Part shown: positions 24,765 through 33,581 of the stretch, piece by piece
Layout of the letters: the number at the start of each line of letters is the position of its first letter
How positions within the stretch are numbered: the stretch's first letter is position 1
Source: Hymenobacter terrenus
GTDB taxonomy: Bacteria; Bacteroidota; Bacteroidia; Cytophagales; Hymenobacteraceae
Assembly (NCBI RefSeq): GCF_000972495.1
Contig: NZ_LATM01000022.1
Location: 1 to 64,000 of the forward strand
DNA length: 64,000 bases
Direction of reading: 5' to 3'
Translations under genes and position numbers: made by a program
Notes under the pieces: model-generated
Databases searched by the model: none
The model's input: the letters and a program-made list of their open reading frames with translations, nothing else
What the model was told of the DNA's origin: nothing

Positions 24765-26640
24765 ATTCCTGTGACAAAACCAGCACGGCGTACGGGGCCA
24801 GGCCAATGCTGCCGTGCCAGTCGTAGCCGTCGTAGGGACCGGGCTGGGCGTCGATGGCGAAGCTCTCAAAGTCGGAGAACTCGCCGTCGTAGCCCTTCCA
24901 GTCGCTGTTGAAACGCACCAGCCAGCGGCCGGGGCCGGGCAAGCCGATGGTGTAGGCCTCGTGGGTGCGGTGAGCGAAGTTGGCCAGTACCAGCGTCGTG
25001 TCGCCGGGGCCCCCCGCGCCGTCGGCCCAGCGGGCGAAGGCCACCAGCTTGTCGGTATCATTCACGTGAAACACGTGGGTATGCTGCCCGCTCAGGCCCC
25101 GGGTGTGGCCGCGGGCATTGCGGCGCAGCGCAATCAGGTCGCGGTAGAGGTGCACCAGGCCGCCGCGCTGGTCGGCGTGCGCCCACTCCAGCGGCTCGGT
25201 GTCGTTGAAGGCCCCGTCGGCCAGAAACTCCTGGCCCTGAAACAGCATCGGGATACCGGGGGCCGTGAGCACCAGCGCCGCGCCCAGCGTAGTGCGCTTT
25301 TTCGAAAAATAGTGGTCGGCCCCACCGGGCATGATTTCCTCGGCCACGCGGCTCTTGCCGTTGGCCACCTCGTCGTGGCTTTCGGTGTAGATGACGCGGC
25401 GGAAAGCGTCATCATTGTAGCCTTCGGTCAGGGCGCCAGCCACGGCGTGCATGTTGCGGTCGGCATCTTCGGGCGTCGTCAGCACCTCGCGGATGGGGTA
25501 CACAAACGAGCTGTCCCACTGCGAGTCGAAGCCCTGGCCGCCGTTGGCCACCGTGTCGGTGATGCGGGCGTTGCCGCGCATGTCCTCCGCGATGGTGATT
25601 TTCCAGGGCATGGTCTGGTCGATTTCCTCGTTAATCCAGCGCATCAGGCTCCAGCCGTCGGGCAGCTCCGCGCCGGGGTCCTCCTCGCCGTGCACGTTGC
25701 GGATGAAGGCAATGGCATCGGCCCGCAGCCCATCCACGCGGTATTCCTGAAGCCACATCAGGGCATTGTCGCGGATGTACTGGCGCACTTCCGGGCGGCC
25801 GTAGTCGGGGCGGTTGTCGCCCCAGGGCGTTTTGGCGCGCCAGTCGTTGTAAAAATAGATGCCGCCGCCGTCGTTCTCGCTCCAGCCATCAAACTGCCAG
25901 AGGTCGAGGTCGCCGGGGCCGAAGTGGTTGTACACCACATCCAGCACCACCGCGATGCCGTGTTGGTGGGCCTGCCGCACCAGCTCCTTAAAGGCCACTG
26001 GCCCGCCGTAGTCGCTTTCGAGGGCAAACGGGTTCGAGGGGTTATATCCCCACGAACGGCTGCCCGGAAACTCCGTCGCCGGCAGCAGCTCGATGCAGTT
26101 GATGCCCAAATCGCGCAGATAGGGCAGCTTTTCGGCCACGCTCAGGAAGGTGCCCACGCTGTCGGCATCGGGCGCGTTGAAGGTGCCCACGTGCAGCTCG
26201 TAAATCACCAGCTCGTTCCAGGCCGGCATGTGAAAATTGTCGTCGCCCCAGTCAAATGCCGGGTCGTGCACCACCGATGCCCCCGCCGAGTTCGTCACCT
26301 GCCGGGCGTAGGGGTCGTTGCGGTCGAATTCCCGCCCTTGGTGGGTGATGTGAAACTTGTACTCATCGCCGGGTTTGGCCTCGGGCACGTCGATGGCCCA
26401 GTAGCCGCCGGTTTCCGGTTGCAGCGGGTTTTTCCCGGCCGCCCATTTATTAAAAGTGCCGATGACGGCCACCGCCTCGGCATTGGGCGCCCACACCCGG
26501 AAGGTGGTGCCGGCAGCGTGCGGCACCGCGCCCATGCCGGGCTGCAAGTGGACCCCAGACACTACCGGGACTGCTGTGGAAGAAGCTTTAGAAGCAGATT
26601 TGGCGCGCGGCACGCGCTTGAGAGCAATACTATTAGACAT
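24763..26640 (-). CDS. GH13 alpha-glucan enzyme, branching-enzyme type
   Basis: The 625-residue protein has an N-terminal CBM48-like domain (FRVWAPNAEAVAVIGTFNKW), then a TIM-barrel GH13 domain with VVLDVVYNHFGP, the nucleophile Asp in VDGLRADAI, the acid Glu in TIAEDMRG and the third carboxylate in TESHDEVANGK, followed by a C-terminal beta domain. ESHDEVANGK resembles the SHDEV motif of 1,4-alpha-glucan branching enzymes. With the glycogen synthase 2.8 kb away it suggests glycogen metabolism. Trehalohydrolase-like activity is an alternative. Both flanks carry CCTCACCCC palindromes. Confidence 0.85.
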   Translation of the reverse strand: MSNSIALKRVPRAKSASKASSTAVPVVSGVHLQPGMGAVPHAAGTTFRVWAPNAEAVAVIGTFNKWAAGKNPLQPETGGYWAIDVPEAKPGDEYKFHITHQGREFDRNDPYARQVTNSAGASVVHDPAFDWGDDNFHMPAWNELVIYELHVGTFNAPDADSVGTFLSVAEKLPYLRDLGINCIELLPATEFPGSRSWGYNPSNPFALESDYGGPVAFKELVRQAHQHGIAVVLDVVYNHFGPGDLDLWQFDGWSENDGGGIYFYNDWRAKTPWGDNRPDYGRPEVRQYIRDNALMWLQEYRVDGLRADAIAFIRNVHGEEDPGAELPDGWSLMRWINEEIDQTMPWKITIAEDMRGNARITDTVANGGQGFDSQWDSSFVYPIREVLTTPEDADRNMHAVAGALTEGYNDDAFRRVIYTESHDEVANGKSRVAEEIMPGGADHYFSKKRTTLGAALVLTAPGIPMLFQGQEFLADGAFNDTEPLEWAHADQRGGLVHLYRDLIALRRNARGHTRGLSGQHTHVFHVNDTDKLVAFARWADGAGGPGDTTLVLANFAHRTHEAYTIGLPGPGRWLVRFNSDWKGYDGEFSDFESFAIDAQPGPYDGYDWHGSIGLAPYAVLVLSQE

Positions 26641-26837
26641 GAAAGAATGAGCTATCCGCTGCCCAGGCAGCCGAAAATGCGGCCGGTACTGAGCAGTAGG
26701 TGACTCGACAATACGGAATTGCCCGAAATTTGGCTAAGCCGGTCCGGCCCAGGTCGCTTTACGCCTGCCTCACAAGAAAATACGCCCAGTCTGGGTAGCT
26801 CGCTTCAGTGTCAGGGCGAAGTCGTTCCGTGGTTGCG

Positions 26838-26941
26838 CCTCACCCCCTGCCCCCTCTCCGGTGGAGAGGGGGAGCCTAACAATTCAATTCCGTGCCGAAC
26901 CGGTGCCCCCTCTCCACCGGAGAGGGGATCAGGGGGTGAGG
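26838..26941. repeat. 104-bp palindromic element of the CCTCACCCC family
   Basis: CCTCACCCCCTGCCCCCTCT pairs with AGAGGGGATCAGGGGGTGAGG. The core holds a second inverted GGTGGAGAGGGG/CCCCTCTCCACC pair. It occupies most of the 361-bp gap upstream of the branching enzyme gene. Confidence 0.7.
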
Positions 26942-27001
26942 CAACTTTGAACCACTATTTGCGGTTTTTCAGGTAATCTTTGCCCCGCTTTTTGCCTGTT
27001 T

Positions 27002-27409
27002 ATGCCCCGTCCCAAACCCGTCATTTTTGGTCTCTACGGCTGGTCGCCCGACTACGGCTTCCGCTACATTCACCCCGCCAACCGCCGCTCCTTCGAACTG
27101 TTGGAGCCCGTGGGCAAGCTATTCGAGAAGATTGGCGAAGACGAAGAAGGCGAGTGGCTGACCCTGCGTTACGACGAGCAACAGTTTCTGGTGCGCCCGG
27201 AGCTATTCAAGGAAATTTACCACAAGCCCAAATTCAGTTTCGGCGATGCCGTAGAGGAAGTAACCCCCTCACCGGGCCAGTACCGCCACTTCGGCCACGT
27301 CTCCGACGTGTTCTGGGATGAAACCACCGACACCGCCTCCTTTCAGATTGTGGAGCGCAAACGCAAGCTGCCACGCATCTTCCAGGCCATCGAGCTGCGA
27401 GCCGATTAG
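27002..27409 (+). CDS. Conserved hypothetical protein
   Basis: The 135-residue cytoplasmic protein starts MPRPKPVIFGLYGWSPDYG and is rich in aromatic and charged residues; I do not recognise the family. A promoter-like AATCTTTG at 26975-26982, with TTTG at 26946-26949, lies 20 bases ahead of the ATG. The gene is followed at once by a 21-bp tandem repeat tract. Confidence 0.7.
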   Translation: MPRPKPVIFGLYGWSPDYGFRYIHPANRRSFELLEPVGKLFEKIGEDEEGEWLTLRYDEQQFLVRPELFKEIYHKPKFSFGDAVEEVTPSPGQYRHFGHVSDVFWDETTDTASFQIVERKRKLPRIFQAIELRAD

Positions 27410-27428
27410 CCCGGCTCCATCAACCCCC

Positions 27429-27617
27429 AGTGCCGAATCGGTTGCCGCCAATAGCATATCTGCTGGCTCCAGTAGGATATCTGCCGGAGTCAGTGCCGTG
27501 TCGGACCAGGTAAGTAGGATATCTTTCATGGGAAGTAGGATATCTGCGGACTCCAGTAGGATATCTTTTATGGTCATTAGGATATCTACCGGAGAAAGAT
27601 GGATGTCGGCTCGTATC
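27429..27617. repeat. Tandem 21-bp repeat tract (nine degenerate units)
   Basis: Units begin at 27429, 27450, 27471, 27492, 27513, 27534, 27555, 27576 and 27597, each exactly 21 bases. The usual opening is AGTAGGATATCT, and the last nine bases vary. With a seven-codon period the tract is open in several frames (SRISxxx on plus, RYPTxxx or ADILLxx on minus). No ORF containing it has other protein-like sequence, so coding is unproven. Confidence 0.75.
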
Positions 27618-27736
27618 AGGAGACAAAAGTGTGAGCCAAGCATATTTCCCGCGTCTATGCACCTAGTTTTGGTAGGCGGGAGGGGCTAGAAGCAGGCACT
27701 GAAGAAGCTATAATTGCCCTTCACCCCCGGCGCTTC

Positions 27737-29086
27737 TCACTTCAGGCCCGTGACAATGCCCACCACCACGCCCACGATGCCCAGCGAGAGCAGCCCCAGA
27801 TACAGCGGCCACACAAACTTCAGCCACTGCTCGAAGCGCACGCCGGTCGCGGCCAGCATGGCCATGAGCGTGCCGTTGGTGGGAGTTATCAGCTCGCAAA
27901 GCCCGGCGCCGTACTGAAAGGCCAGCACCATCACCTGCCGGGAAAGCCCGATGAGGTCCGACAGGGGCGTGAGCAGCGGCATGGTGAGGGTAGCCTGGCC
28001 GCTGCCGCTGGGTACGGGCACATGTAGTGCCGTTTGCACGGCCATCATGCCCAGCGCGGCAAAGGCTACGGGCAGGTGCGCCAGGGGCGTGGCCAGCCCC
28101 TGCACAATGGTATCCACGATGTTACCCTGTTCCAATACCACAAAAATGGCCCGTGCAAAGCCAATGAGCATCGCCGAAAACGCCATGTCCCGAAAGCCCA
28201 GCACGAAGCCATCGGCCGTGCCGGTGAGGCCCCGGCCCCCCAACAGGCCCGCCCCCACGCCCAACGCGAAAAACAGCGCCCCCATTTCCTCGAATCCCCA
28301 GCCCTGCTGCACCACGCCGTAGGCAAAAAAGCTGAACGCCGCCAGCATGAGCAGCAGCACCAGGCCGTGCCGCCCCGAGCCCGTCGCGTCGGCTGTCAAT
28401 TCCTCCTCCGTCACGGCGATGGCCACGCGGTTGCGCTGCGCGTGGCGGATGGTGCCCCACAGCCAAAACGCCAGCGCCGGCACCAGAAATGCCATCCGGT
28501 AGCCGCCACCCGAGAGCAGCGGCAGTTGGGCCAGCTTCTGCGCAATGCCCACCTGAAACGGATTGATGGGGCTGAAAGAGGCCCCCACGAAAGCTGACCC
28601 CGCACTAGCCGCCACGGCCGTGAGGGGCGGAAATCCCAATCGTCGCATCAGCACCAGTAGCACCGGCACCAAAGCAATAATCTCTTCGCCCATGTTCTCA
28701 AGGGCTCCCATGGTTGCAAACAGCACCCCAATGAGCGGAATCACCAGCACTTCGCGGCCCTGAGTGCGCACCAGCAGCCAGTCCACGCCGTGGCGCAAGG
28801 CGCCAGTCTGGTCCACCACCGTAAAAGCCCCCCCGGCCAGGAAGATGAGAAACACCACACCCGCCGCATCGGCCAGGCCCTTTGGAATATCCACCACCAT
28901 GTCGAGCGGCCCCACCGGCGTGGCCGGCACGCGGTGGTAGGAGCCGGCCACCACTACTTCGCGCTGGGCCACGGGGTCTTGCTTGCGGTCGAAGCGGCCG
29001 GCGGGCAGCACGTAGCTCAGCGCCGCCGCCAGGATAATAAAACCCACCAGTAGCACCAGTGGGTGAGGAAAGCGAAAAGAATTCAT
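27737..29086 (-). CDS. YfcC-family membrane transporter
   Basis: The 449-residue protein has about eleven to twelve hydrophobic segments. The start HPLVLLVGFIILAAALSYVLPAGRFDR is the YfcC/ArcD-like (C4-dicarboxylate carrier superfamily) opening. The inner repeats GASFSPINPFQVGIAQ and VPSGSGQATLTMPLL resemble substrate-binding hairpins. The substrate, perhaps an amino acid or carboxylate, is not resolved. The gene is monocistronic. Confidence 0.87.
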   Translation of the reverse strand: MNSFRFPHPLVLLVGFIILAAALSYVLPAGRFDRKQDPVAQREVVVAGSYHRVPATPVGPLDMVVDIPKGLADAAGVVFLIFLAGGAFTVVDQTGALRHGVDWLLVRTQGREVLVIPLIGVLFATMGALENMGEEIIALVPVLLVLMRRLGFPPLTAVAASAGSAFVGASFSPINPFQVGIAQKLAQLPLLSGGGYRMAFLVPALAFWLWGTIRHAQRNRVAIAVTEEELTADATGSGRHGLVLLLMLAAFSFFAYGVVQQGWGFEEMGALFFALGVGAGLLGGRGLTGTADGFVLGFRDMAFSAMLIGFARAIFVVLEQGNIVDTIVQGLATPLAHLPVAFAALGMMAVQTALHVPVPSGSGQATLTMPLLTPLSDLIGLSRQVMVLAFQYGAGLCELITPTNGTLMAMLAATGVRFEQWLKFVWPLYLGLLSLGIVGVVVGIVTGLK

Positions 29087-29276
29087 GAGCGCAAAGTAGG
29101 GCGGCTCCGCTCAAAGTTTGCAAACCCACCCGGCTACCGGCGGCCGAGTGGGCGCATTGCCGCTGCCGGGGCCGTTGCGCTATTTCGCTCAACTTTAAGG
29201 CCCACGGGATATACTTCGGGGCCTTTCTACGCGTTACTGCGCCACCATTTCCACTTCTACATCATTACTGAAAGTC

Positions 29277-29858
29277 ATGAAAAACGAGTTGTCGTTACTG
29301 CTGATCATTTGCTCCCTCGGCACGGGAGTTCACGCCCAAAGTGTGCGCTACGGGTTCAAAGCCGGCGGCAGCCTCACCCGCTTCACTGGGTCAGGTACCC
29401 CCCTGACCGGCAGCAGCGACCTGAAACCAGGGTTTCACGGCGGCGCCGTCGCCAATGTGAGCGTCAACGACCGGCTTGCGATACAGCCCGAAGTGCTTTT
29501 CTCCATGAAAGGCCAACAATACGACCTGCTGGGCGCGACGGTTAAAGAAACCCTCAACTACATTGACGTCCCCGTTCTGCTGAAACTGAGCACCCAAGGT
29601 TTCTTCCTGGAGGCTGGTCCGCAGCTCGGCCTTTTGGTTAGCGAAACCAACACGGGCAGTAAGAAAGTGGAAGCCGGCTACGCAGCCGGCCTGGGCTATC
29701 AGCTCGAAAGCGGCCTAAACCTGGGACTGCGCTATAACGGCGGCATTTCCAAAGTCTACACCGTTGAGTACCGCGACGCGAACAACCTGCCTGCTGGCAC
29801 CTACAGCCCCCGTAATCAGGCATTCCAGCTCTACGTAGGGTATCTACTCCCCAATTAA
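29277..29858 (+). CDS. PorT-like outer-membrane beta-barrel protein
   Basis: The 193-residue protein has a signal peptide (MKNELSLLLIICSLGTGVHA) and then an eight-strand-like barrel with alternating residues (YGFKAGGSLTRF, then ISKVYTVEYRDANN) ending QAFQLYVGYLLPN. This matches the outer-membrane beta-barrel (PorT/opcA-like) family common in Bacteroidota. Its role is unknown. Confidence 0.82.
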   Translation: MKNELSLLLIICSLGTGVHAQSVRYGFKAGGSLTRFTGSGTPLTGSSDLKPGFHGGAVANVSVNDRLAIQPEVLFSMKGQQYDLLGATVKETLNYIDVPVLLKLSTQGFFLEAGPQLGLLVSETNTGSKKVEAGYAAGLGYQLESGLNLGLRYNGGISKVYTVEYRDANNLPAGTYSPRNQAFQLYVGYLLPN

Positions 29859-29912
29859 CCCCAATCCAAGACGGGGCCGGTAGTGCGAGTGCTAGGCACA
29901 AGCATGAACTTT

Positions 29913-30030
29913 GTAGTAGCGCGCAGCCTTAGCTGCGTGTAACGAGCACAGCGAGTATCAGGCATTAGAACCAACCTAACGTCAGAACCCGCCACACCCG
30001 TCACACGCAGCTAAGGCTGCGCGCCACTAC
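29913..30030. repeat. Inverted REP pair, CGCAGCCTTAGCTGCG type
   Basis: The unit at 29913-29940 has GTAG heads followed by GCGCAGC, CTTA, GCTGCGT. The inverse unit at 30002-30030 ends GGCTGCGCGCCACTAC. A stretch AACTTTGTAG just before the first unit equals part of the REP near 3.45 kb, suggesting a hybrid. Confidence 0.65.
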
Positions 30031-30035
30031 CCACC

Positions 30036-30281
30036 ATGACGATTACTGCCTTCAAAGCCCTGCACCAGCGCCACCAAGCCGAGCACCTCGCCCGGTACGG
30101 CCACCGCCTGGCCGAGCGCCAGGAAGACAGCTTTGACCTGACTCTGTACGCCATAGAAGGCTTTTATGCCGAAACCTGGCGCAGCCACGGCGAGGAGCAC
30201 ATCCTGTTCATTCACGTCTTTCAGAAGCCCGCCGGCCTGAGCGACTACCTGAAGCTGGTGAAGCTGCCCGAAACCTTATAG
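30036..30281 (+). CDS. Small hypothetical protein
   Basis: The 81-residue protein reads like a real gene: MTITAFKALHQRHQAEHLARY, then a YAIEGFYAETWR strand-helix and HILFIHVFQKP. It has no membrane segment and no recognised domain. The ATG lies five bases from a REP unit. Confidence 0.6.
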   Translation: MTITAFKALHQRHQAEHLARYGHRLAERQEDSFDLTLYAIEGFYAETWRSHGEEHILFIHVFQKPAGLSDYLKLVKLPETL

Positions 30282-30567
30282 CAGCTGTTCTACTGCTGTC
30301 AGTCGCTGCTTTGGCCAAGCTCAGCGGCAGTTGGTCCAGTGTTTCATATGCAGGTTACGGGCACAGGCGTGGAATAGGGATGTACTGGCGGGAAGAGCCG
30401 CACGAAGGCTTCAATCCGGTGAAAAAGAACCGACCCAAGTAATGCGGCGCGGTTTCGGTTTACACACCGAGTATAATCTTCCCCTTGGAGCCACCTATAA
30501 CATTTTCGTGCGCCAACTGCTGGAAGTATGAGAGCGAGTTGCAAGAAGCGTTGGCGTTCGGGCGGGG

Positions 30568-31185
30568 TCAGTTCCCCAGCCGGTCCACATCGGTAATCTC
30601 GCCCTTGTTCTGCATAATTTGCAGCTCGAACTGAGTCAGCGAAAAAGGCTTCCTGCTGTATTTTTCGGGGCTGTTCAGGTCGCTAAGAGGGTGGCTGTTG
30701 TTGATTTGATACTCGTTGGCCACCAGCTCCACGGTATTGCCTTTGGCGCTGACCACCTTCAGCAAAGAATAATTCTTGGTATCCTCCGTCGAGCGCACCG
30801 TGTAGATGTCACCGGCCCGGGGCGCGGCCAGAAAGGCCGCGTTGGCGCGAGCGTCCTGACTGCTGACCGCTGCGCCCCAGCCAAGAGCCGCGACAAACAG
30901 CCCAATGCCGGTCCAATGCCAGAACGGGGCCCGGGTTTGCTTTTTCAGTGCTTGCGACGAGCTGCGCACTTCCTTGGGCATGGCTTTTTCATCCCAGACC
31001 TGTTGGCAATGGCCGCACTGTGCCACCGTGGGCTTGCTGTAGGGAAACAGCGGAATCCAGTAGATGTGGGCGTAGCGGCTGAATACGCTCAGCTGAATGC
31101 CTTCGGGTGCGCTGCAACGTGGGCAAGCTACTCCAGGCAGCGGGGTGGTGTGCACGTGCGCACCATTGGTTCCGTAGATAATCAT
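30568..31185 (-). CDS. Zinc-ribbon membrane protein of unknown function
   Basis: The 205-residue protein has an N-terminal CPRC plus CGHC pair (residues about 20-65) that can form a zinc ribbon, one membrane segment (WHWTGIGLFVAALGWGAAV near 120), and an extracytoplasmic part rich in Asn and Lys. The segment SRYAHIYWIPLFPYSKP is typical of Bacteroidota zinc-ribbon membrane proteins. ATG 31185 (MIIYGTNG) is chosen. No partner is evident. Confidence 0.72.
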   Translation of the reverse strand: MIIYGTNGAHVHTTPLPGVACPRCSAPEGIQLSVFSRYAHIYWIPLFPYSKPTVAQCGHCQQVWDEKAMPKEVRSSSQALKKQTRAPFWHWTGIGLFVAALGWGAAVSSQDARANAAFLAAPRAGDIYTVRSTEDTKNYSLLKVVSAKGNTVELVANEYQINNSHPLSDLNSPEKYSRKPFSLTQFELQIMQNKGEITDVDRLGN

Positions 31186-31356
31186 CGAAGAGTAGCGAGT
31201 TGACCAGAAGCAGTGAAAATGATACAACGGTAAAGTTAAGCTGCTGATTAGCTCAAAACAAGCCGATTGTTTTTGGAGTCTGCCTCATCGGGGCTATACT
31301 AAAAATGAATTATAAAATAGGGCTATACCATGACCATTGGTGCTATCTTGTCCCGC

Positions 31357-32907
31357 ATGAAACGCCTCTTGCCGCTCGCCTTCGCCCTGCTAAAGTTTGT
31401 GTCGGGCTACCTGCTCATCAGCCAGGCTTACGACTTGCAGCGCGACGAATACCTCTACCTCGACCAGGGCCGGCACTTGGCCTGGGGCTACCTGGAAGTG
31501 CCGCCGCTCATCGCGGCGCAGGGTTGGGTCACGCTAGTACTGGGTGGGGGCGAGGGCTGGGTGCGGTTCTGGCCATTTCTGTGGGGCGCCGCCACCGTGT
31601 ACCTGTTGGGGCGGCTGGCGCACCGGCTTGGCGGTGGCTGGTTTGCTATGAGCCTAGCCTGTACCTGCTACCTGGGTAGCGCCTTTGCCCGGCTCAATAC
31701 CCTATTTCAGCCCAACTCGTTCGAGGTGTTCGGTTTTGTATTCTGCCTGTATTGGCTGGTGTGTTATCTGCAAAAAGAGCGGCCGCGCTACCTCTACTTA
31801 CTGGGGCTCGGACTGGGCCTGGGGTTGCTGAACAAATACACCACGCTCTTTTTTATCGCCGCCCTGGCCGGAGCGCTGGTCCTGACGCCCGCTCGCCGGC
31901 TGCTGCTCCGCCACCACTGCTGGGGCGCGGTAGGGCTGGCGCTGCTGCTGTGGCTGCCCAATGTGGGGTGGCAGCTTCGGCACGGCATCCCGTTTTTGCA
32001 CCATATGGCACTGCTGGGTGAAAGTCAGCTCGTGCACGTCGAAGAGACTGATTTCGTGAAAGACCAGCTGCTGATGTGCCTGCCCGCGCTCTGGGTGTGG
32101 GGGCCGGGGCTGCTGGCGCTGCTGGTGGGCCGGGCCTTTCGGCCCTACCGCGTCGTGGGGTTGGTTTCGGTGCTGGGCGTGGCCGTGCTGGCGGCCCTGC
32201 ACGGCAAAAGCTACTATGCCCTAGGCTATTACCCGGTGCTCTTTGCCTTCGGCTCCGTATGGTGGGAAACCCGCCTAGCCAGGTTTGAGCAGCGCTGGGG
32301 TTCGTGGGGGCCAGTCGTGCTGCGGCCCGCGCTGGTGGCGGTGCCACTGTTATTTCTGGCCGCCTTCCTCCCGCTGATGTTTCCCGTGCACAGCCCGGCC
32401 ACCATGGCTGCCCTGCGGCCCCGCTACGTTTCCCTGGGCGCGTACCGCTGGGAAGACGGCCGTGACCACGCCTTGCCTCAGGACTATGCCGACATGCTGG
32501 GTTGGCGCGAGTTGGCCGACAAAACCTGGGCAGCCTACCAAAGCCTGCCCGCTTCCATCCGGCCTCACACGCTCATTATTTGCGGCAACTACGGCCAGGC
32601 CAGCGCTATTAACTACTACAACCGCCACCGCCCGCTACCTCCGGCCAATAGCCTTAATGGTAGTTATTTATTCTGGTTTCCATCGCTGGCTCAGTGCCAG
32701 GCCCTCATCATTGTCGACGACGAGCCCGACGACGAATGGGCCCCGCATTTTGCCACCTACCACCGCTTCGCAGCCATTACCGACCCCTATGCCCGCGAGC
32801 GGGGCACCAGCATCACCCTCGGCCGCGAGCCCAATAGCACCGTGCGCGCCCACGTGACCCAGGAGTGGCGCACGGCTTTGGCCACGTGGGAAGGCCGCGC
32901 TAGGTAA
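31357..32907 (+). CDS. GT39/ArnT-type membrane glycosyltransferase
   Basis: The 516-residue protein has about ten to twelve membrane segments and the early luminal loop AYDLQRDEYLYLDQGRHLA with an acidic DE pair, as in polyprenyl-phosphate-sugar glycosyltransferases of family 39/83. EVPPLIA and the loop LNKYTTLF also fit. The soluble C-terminal part of about 130 residues is periplasmic. The donor and acceptor are unknown. An ATG nine codons earlier (31330) is possible. Confidence 0.85.
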   Translation: MKRLLPLAFALLKFVSGYLLISQAYDLQRDEYLYLDQGRHLAWGYLEVPPLIAAQGWVTLVLGGGEGWVRFWPFLWGAATVYLLGRLAHRLGGGWFAMSLACTCYLGSAFARLNTLFQPNSFEVFGFVFCLYWLVCYLQKERPRYLYLLGLGLGLGLLNKYTTLFFIAALAGALVLTPARRLLLRHHCWGAVGLALLLWLPNVGWQLRHGIPFLHHMALLGESQLVHVEETDFVKDQLLMCLPALWVWGPGLLALLVGRAFRPYRVVGLVSVLGVAVLAALHGKSYYALGYYPVLFAFGSVWWETRLARFEQRWGSWGPVVLRPALVAVPLLFLAAFLPLMFPVHSPATMAALRPRYVSLGAYRWEDGRDHALPQDYADMLGWRELADKTWAAYQSLPASIRPHTLIICGNYGQASAINYYNRHRPLPPANSLNGSYLFWFPSLAQCQALIIVDDEPDDEWAPHFATYHRFAAITDPYARERGTSITLGREPNSTVRAHVTQEWRTALATWEGRAR

Positions 32908-32926
32908 GCTTTGCTGGCAGTACCAG

Positions 32927-32999
32927 AATACGTATTTATATGGCTGATAAAGTACGGGTTGCAGGCCGTTGGTAAGTTTATCGTTCCCGAATACGTATT
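32927..32999 (+). promoter_or_regulatory. Twin palindromes upstream of the BLUF gene
   Basis: GAATACGTATT occurs at 32926-32936 and 32989-32999. Its core AATACGTATT is a perfect 10-bp palindrome. The copies are 63 bases apart, close to six helical turns, and share further bases downstream (TAT then CTnAT). Operator function is inference; the second copy ends about 70 bases before the BLUF start. Confidence 0.35.
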
Positions 33000-33071
33000 A
33001 TTATCTCTCATTTGGCGTTTTGGCGTTTATGCAGTAGGCCAGGGAGTAACTATCAGAAGAATTGTAGGTCT

Positions 33072-33536
33072 ATGCAAGCGTCGATTCACCAAATTATTTA
33101 CCACAGCACCGCGACCAGAGCCATAGGTGAAGAGGAGCTGGGGCGGCTGGTGAGTCAGGCACGAATTCATAATTATAGTCATGCAGTTACAGGTATTTTG
33201 TTTTACGCAGGCGAGCAGTTTTTGCAGGTGCTGGAGGGGGAGCCGGCCATTGTGGCGCAGCTCTACGAGCATATTAGCTACGACTCGCGCCACACCAACC
33301 TGACCACCATGCGGTATGCGCCAGTGGCCCAGCGCCTTTTTCCCAATTGGAGCATGGAGTTTAGCCACGTCCAGTCCACGGCCCTCGCCCGCCTCACCAG
33401 TTACTTCGAGCCGGAACAGCAGGCTGCCCTGCTGCCCGACACCATCGACACCCAGGAAATGCTGACCGATTTGCTCCTTAAGTTCGTCGCAGAAGCAACT
33501 GCGGCCCCACCCAGTTGGCTCCATAAGGACTTGTAG
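33072..33536 (+). CDS. BLUF-domain blue-light sensor
   Basis: The 154-residue protein has one FAD-binding BLUF domain (residues 1-100) and a short C-terminal tail with no output domain. The photocycle residues line up: Tyr in QIIYHST, Asn in HNYSHAVTG, Gln in QFLQVLEGE, and the Trp/Met pair in NWSMEF. It probably signals through protein contact. ATG 33072 (MQASIHQII) is chosen over an upstream in-frame ATG at 33012. Two GAATACGTATT palindromes lie just upstream. Confidence 0.92.
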   Translation: MQASIHQIIYHSTATRAIGEEELGRLVSQARIHNYSHAVTGILFYAGEQFLQVLEGEPAIVAQLYEHISYDSRHTNLTTMRYAPVAQRLFPNWSMEFSHVQSTALARLTSYFEPEQQAALLPDTIDTQEMLTDLLLKFVAEATAAPPSWLHKDL

Positions 33537-33581
33537 GCTCAATTGGGCGGCCGCATCCACAATCTCAGCGAGCTGCCCCTG

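Noticed and set aside
24814..26703. 629-residue plus-strand ORF opposite the GH13 gene
   Set aside because: Ala/Val/Gly/His-rich shadow of the convincing GH13 enzyme with complete catalytic motifs.
27429..27617. Possible CRISPR array in the repeat tract
   Set aside because: Units are contiguous 21-mers without spacers and have no cas genes nearby.
30331..30531. 66-residue ORF in the gap after 30281
   Set aside because: No protein-like sequence or neighbour support; the 286-bp gap holds nothing else that I can recognise.
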